Source: Oscillospiraceae bacterium (GTDB lineage: Bacteria > Bacillota > Clostridia > Oscillospirales > Oscillospiraceae). Taken from it: a stretch of DNA of 25,677 bases. The notes below the pieces were generated by a model. The model saw only the letters and a program-made list of their open reading frames with translations. It made no database searches and was not told the origin of the DNA. The stretch lies in contig JAFOJR010000196.1 of the NCBI GenBank assembly GCA_017420125.1, positions 1 to 25,677 of the forward strand, in the 5' to 3' direction. Positions 23,257-25,677 of this stretch are shown here, in pieces. The translations under genes and the position numbers were made by a program. Each line of letters begins with the position of its first letter. Within the stretch, counting starts at the first letter, position 1.

Positions 23257-23309
23257 TTGCCCCGGCGCGGGCAAGCAACAGACGGACCGCAAGTCTGCCG
23301 TTTCGCGGT
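23257..23309 (+). ncRNA. Possible structured leader RNA with an H-type pseudoknot
   Basis: Hairpin TTGCCC-CGGCGC-GGGCAA (23257-23274) is followed by two interleaved helices: CAGAC (23279-23283) with GTCTG (23293-23297), and ACCGC (23286-23290) with GCGGT (23305-23309). The region is much more GC-rich than its flanks and lies directly after the palindromic promoter. I do not recognise a known riboswitch class. Pairing is seen in the sequence; function is inferred. Confidence 0.35.
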
Positions 23310-23336
23310 GTAAAAAATCATAAGCATATATATGCA

Positions 23337-23519
23337 GTGCACAAGTGCCGAAGTTGTTTGGGGCTTTTGGGCCGGTCATCGGCTCTGGTCCCGGAAGGAG
23401 CTATGGTCCTGTTTATGGATGCAGACGGAAACAAGTTTGCTGATAAAGCTGCAATTTGGGAGGGTATCAACTTCAATGGGACAGAAGACATGATTTCAAA
23501 CGATTTTGATCTGACCTGA
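23337..23519 (+). CDS. Orphan 60-codon ORF, unknown
   Basis: It reads MHKCRSCLGLLGRSS, then ALVPEGAMVLFMDADGNKF and ADKAAIWEGINFNGTEDM, ending in SNDFDLT. It contains DADGNKF, reminiscent of calcium-loop or dockerin-like sequence, but far too short to call. No good SD precedes ATG 23337; GGAAGGAG (23393-23400) lies close to internal ATGs at 23403 and 23415 but at poor spacing. It is either a small real gene of the unit that begins at the 23221 promoter or a fragment of a lost gene. A hairpin with T-tract follows. Confidence 0.3.
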   Translation: MHKCRSCLGLLGRSSALVPEGAMVLFMDADGNKFADKAAIWEGINFNGTEDMISNDFDLT

Positions 23520-23542
23520 TTTACCTGTACACCGGGGGGGAC

Positions 23543-23575
23543 GCATCGTTTTACAGTTCGATGCAAGCGCTTTTT
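23543..23575 (+). terminator. Weak terminator-like hairpin after the orphan ORF
   Basis: GCATCG (23543-23548) pairs with CGATGC (23559-23564), with a 10-nt loop. AAGCGC and then TTTTT (23571-23575) follow. The stem is short and the T-run is offset by 6 nt, so termination is uncertain. Confidence 0.4.
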
Positions 23576-23648
23576 CAATGACTGATGTTTTGCGGAAGGC
23601 GATCAAATATCTCGCCTGCTGTTGAGGATTCATTCGAGGGGGGATAAT

Positions 23649-24641
23649 ATGGGGCGCAATGTGCTGGATCTGACAGGACAGCGCTTTGGAATGTTAACGG
23701 TGCTGTTTCGTTTGGAGGAAACGAAAGATCGATATTATTTATGGGAATGTGTCTGCGATTGCGGCGGAACGATCCGGGTGCCCGCGAAGAACCTGAAGCG
23801 TGGCATTACGACAAATTGCGGGTGCACGCCAAAGACGGCTCAGCAACTCGATACGCGTGAAAAAACCATCACCGGGCAGCGGTTTGAGAAGCTTACGGCG
23901 GTTGGCCCTGTGGAAAACCAGAATGGCAAAGCCCCAGAGCGGCATGCTTGCGACTCCGGTGAAACCGCAGCGGCCGGAACAGCCGTGTCAAAGCCGGGAC
24001 AAGCGCATCGAGGCGGCTGGGAGACCAAAAATAAACGCTGTAAACAGCTGGATCTGACGGGAAAGAGATTTGGGCGGCTCATTGCAGTGGAGGCAACAGA
24101 AAAGCGTGACAGCAAGGGTTCTGTCGTTTGGCTCTGCCAATGTGACTGCGGTCATGTCGCTGAAATAACGGCAGATCATCTTATGCATGGGAATACCGTC
24201 AGTTGTGGCTGCAGAAAACAGGAAATAACAGAATCCATCGGCGATAAGCTTACGTTCGTGGAGGGCACCTGTATCGAATGGCTGCGCTCCCGCAAACACA
24301 GGCGGGATAATACGAGCGGTTTCCGTGGTGTATACGAGAGCAAAAACGGAAAATGGCGCGTAGCGATTACGCTCAAAGGAAAACGGTACAACTGTGGAAG
24401 CTATGACACCTTTGAGGAGGCAAAGGCAGTCAGACTGGCAGCGGAAAAAAAGCTGCATGATAATTTTGTATTAGCGTGGGAGACATGGAATGAATTTGCC
24501 AATAGTACCCCGGAGTGGGCTCAGGATCATCCCTTTATTTTTGAAGTTTGTCGGGTCGATGGGAAGCTTGTCGTCTATGCACCCATTCTCGACGAAGCAA
24601 CAGGCGGCCTGCAGACAGGAGGCGAAGCGGAGTATGCATAA
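23649..24641 (+). CDS. AP2-domain protein with zinc-ribbon repeats (phage/mobile-type)
   Basis: 330 aa starting at ATG 23649 (GAGGGGGG just upstream; an in-frame TTG at 23622 is less likely). Three tandem modules of the form LTGxRFGxLTVL...WxCxCDCG...LxxGxxxxCGC are visible. Module 1 (residues 6-60) has C34, C36, C38, C57, C59. Module 2 (about 73-125) has decayed: it keeps TGQRFEKLTAV and CDSG but has lost the other cysteines. Module 3 (135-188) has C163, C165, C167, C186, C188. An AP2-like DNA-binding domain follows (about 220-268: SGFRGVYESKNGKWRV, GSYDTFEEAKAVRLAAE). Such zinc-ribbon plus AP2 combinations occur in phage proteins and homing-endonuclease relatives, but no HNH nuclease motif is seen here. 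Function is likely DNA binding; no operon partner is visible. Confidence 0.75.
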   Translation: MGRNVLDLTGQRFGMLTVLFRLEETKDRYYLWECVCDCGGTIRVPAKNLKRGITTNCGCTPKTAQQLDTREKTITGQRFEKLTAVGPVENQNGKAPERHACDSGETAAAGTAVSKPGQAHRGGWETKNKRCKQLDLTGKRFGRLIAVEATEKRDSKGSVVWLCQCDCGHVAEITADHLMHGNTVSCGCRKQEITESIGDKLTFVEGTCIEWLRSRKHRRDNTSGFRGVYESKNGKWRVAITLKGKRYNCGSYDTFEEAKAVRLAAEKKLHDNFVLAWETWNEFANSTPEWAQDHPFIFEVCRVDGKLVVYAPILDEATGGLQTGGEAEYA

Positions 24642-24820
24642 TCGAAAAATGAAATACCGAACTGCCAGGAAACAGAATCCTGTTGGAACCTGCCTGGAGA
24701 GTTTGTTTCCAGATAAACTGAGATTTAACACTGCGTCTGGTCATACAGGCGCATAGAAAAGACAGTCAAAGCGGCCTGTGTACCTTCCCGGCAGCGGCAA
24801 AGGCTGCTGGCCGGGCAGAT
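24642..24820. other. Non-coding stretch after the AP2 gene
   Basis: No credible start or gene. It includes an imperfect inverted repeat built from CCCGGCAGC and GCTGCTGGCCGGG (24788-24815). One frame here reads YLPGSGKGCW, which recalls an LPxTG-type sorting signal but without the hydrophobic tail. It may be a decayed end of another surface-protein gene. Confidence 0.35.
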
Positions 24821-25213
24821 ATGCCCAATATGAGGATGAAAAGATTGCTGGAAAAGAAGCAGAGAAAACGGGAAGGAGAAGCTTCTGGAGGCACTTGGAC
24901 GATGATTTATCACCAGAGGCGGGGGAGAGGCGGGATACGACGCAACAGAGGGGCTCCGGTCAGGAGTGGAATATTTCCATCCTTTTCGACAGCGGGAGCC
25001 GATATTACGCTTCCGGATCATCGGACTCTGACAGAAAGGAGTTGTAACAATGCTGTGAAATTCACCAATATAAGAAACAGCATACCGAAAACAGGTGACA
25101 ATCATACGCCATTGTGGATCGGCCTTCTTATGGTTTTCGCATTCGGTATGAGCACATGTGTTCTTATGATCAACCGGAAGAAGTACAGAGGTGCTTATTT
25201 GAAAAAATACTAA
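24821..25213 (+). pseudogene. Remnant of a sortase-anchored surface protein (C-terminus only)
   Basis: The last ~45 residues form a complete cell-wall sorting signal: NNAVKFTNIRNSIPKTGDNH, a hydrophobic span PLWIGLLMVFAFGMSTCVLMI, then the positive tail NRKKYRGAYLKKY. The IPKTGD pentapeptide and the preceding VKFTN fit the ends of Cna-B/pilin-like clostridial surface proteins. The N-terminal ~80 codons are arginine-rich and unlike any domain, with no signal peptide and no SD, and another frame also stays open there. The simplest reading is a large surface-protein gene lost except for its end. No sortase gene is in the window. A short intact gene is less likely. Confidence 0.6.
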
Positions 25214-25220
25214 ATAATCT

Positions 25221-25278
25221 GCTCTTCTGCTTTTGGGGAAAGTCAGACAAATCTGCCTGACTTTCCTCCCGGAAGAGC
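25221..25278 (+). terminator. Nested long hairpin, possible terminator or leader structure
   Basis: Outer stem GCTCTTC (25221-25227) / GAAGAGC (25272-25278), inner stem GGAAAGTCAG (25237-25246) / CTGACTTTCC (25257-25266). No T-tract follows, so intrinsic termination is doubtful. It lies 37 nt before the next start codon and could instead be a leader structure. Confidence 0.4.
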
Positions 25279-25315
25279 CATATCCTATGCAGATAAAAGT
25301 AAGGAGTAAGTGAAT

Positions 25316-25677
25316 ATGTCTAAAAAACCAACGGAAGCGAAGCCCTGGCTTGCCTTTTGGGGCAGCGACCTCCCCGAAGCAGCTGCAATCGAGCGCAACT
25401 TATATTGTTATATTTATGAGAGAAATAAGAACCATTTGCAGGACATTGCCTTAAGATATTTTGACAAGACGATTTCCTATAAAGAGATGTTCGAGAAAAT
25501 TCAGCAGACAGCACGAGCCTTTGAAAGGATAGGCGTAAAAAAGGGAGATATTATTACGGTCTGCTCCGTTATGACGCCGGAAACCGTCTATATGTTTTAT
25601 GCATTGGATCTTTTGGGGGCAACCACGAATATGATCGATCCTCGAACAAGCGCACAAGGCATTCGGTCCTATATAAA
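25316..25677 (+). CDS. AMP-forming ligase (ANL superfamily), N-terminal part, cut by window edge
   Basis: ATG 25316 has AAGGAG 9 nt upstream. The 120 visible codons read MSKKPTEAKPWLAFWGSDLP, then NLYCYIYERNKNHLQDIALRY. These are followed by the ANL N-terminal features TISYKEMFEKIQQTARAFERIGVKKGDIITVCSVMTPE, LDLLGATTNMIDPRTSAQGIRSYI. This matches the start of acyl-CoA synthetase/AMP-ligase proteins; the ATP-binding and hinge motifs lie beyond the edge. It is distinct in sequence from the ligase at 14286-15956. The gene continues off the right side of the window, so its completeness and substrate are unknown. Confidence 0.85.
   Translation, partial: MSKKPTEAKPWLAFWGSDLPEAAAIERNLYCYIYERNKNHLQDIALRYFDKTISYKEMFEKIQQTARAFERIGVKKGDIITVCSVMTPETVYMFYALDLLGATTNMIDPRTSAQGIRSYI

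Noticed and set aside
23257..23309. Resemblance to a class I cyclic-di-GMP riboswitch (GGGCAA... and ACCGCAAGTC segments)
   Set aside because: The order and the conserved CACGCACAGGGCAAACC and GGACGCAAAGCC blocks do not match, and the downstream P1b receptor pattern is missing.
24778..25047. An 89-codon ORF overlapping the surface-protein remnant in another frame
   Set aside because: No SD, no recognisable domain beyond a weak LPGSG motif, and it overlaps the frame that carries a clear sorting signal. Better explained as decay debris.

Overview
The window looks like a chromosomal segment from an anaerobic Firmicute of the class Clostridia, probably an Oscillospirales/Ruminococcaceae-type gut bacterium. 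The signs are moderate G+C, strong GGAGG-type ribosome binding sites, a T-box leader, FabK in place of FabI, a PadR/DUF1700/DUF4097 cassette and a sortase-type wall anchor. This placement is inferred from gene content; there is no rRNA or other firm taxonomic marker.

Layout from left to right: (1) 87-3676, a MacAB-like efflux operon (HlyD-type adaptor, ABC ATPase, FtsX/MacB permease), closed by a terminator shared with a convergent TetR-family gene (3809-4447, minus). (2) 4554-15995, one long 13-gene type II fatty acid synthesis operon: acpP, fabK, fabD, fabG, accB, fabZ, accC, accD, accA, a hotdog thioesterase, two fabF-like ketosynthases and an AMP-forming acyl ligase. A near-consensus promoter with a TGGTwA-type dyad drives it, and a strong hairpin ends it. 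(3) 16014-17165, the convergent rpsF-ssb-rpsR operon on the minus strand with its own promoter. (4) 17231-18942, a promoter, a T-box leader and a neurotransmitter:sodium symporter (NSS) family transporter. (5) 19045-19314, a molbindin-like Mop/TOBE gene on the minus strand. (6) 19462-21392, PadR, a DUF1700/HAAS membrane protein and a DUF4097 repeat protein, with a 23-bp dyad over the promoter. (7) 21504-22977, an AAA/DUF4143 ATPase as a single-gene unit. (8) 22980-25300, a sparsely coding, mobile-looking stretch. It has an AT-rich palindromic promoter, a possible pseudoknotted leader with a 60-codon orphan ORF, an AP2-domain protein with zinc-ribbon repeats, and the decayed end of a sortase-anchored surface protein. 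(9) 25316 to the right edge, the first 120 codons of a second AMP-forming ligase.

How the genes work together: the acc genes make malonyl-CoA and FabD loads it onto AcpP. The FabF proteins condense, FabG, FabZ and FabK complete each cycle, and the thioesterase and ligase could release and re-activate acyl chains. No fabH (initiating KAS III) lies in the operon. That gap, with the doubled ketosynthase and the thioesterase plus ligase, makes this operon the most unusual system here. The divergent TetR protein is the obvious candidate regulator. The region from 22980 onward looks like accessory DNA.
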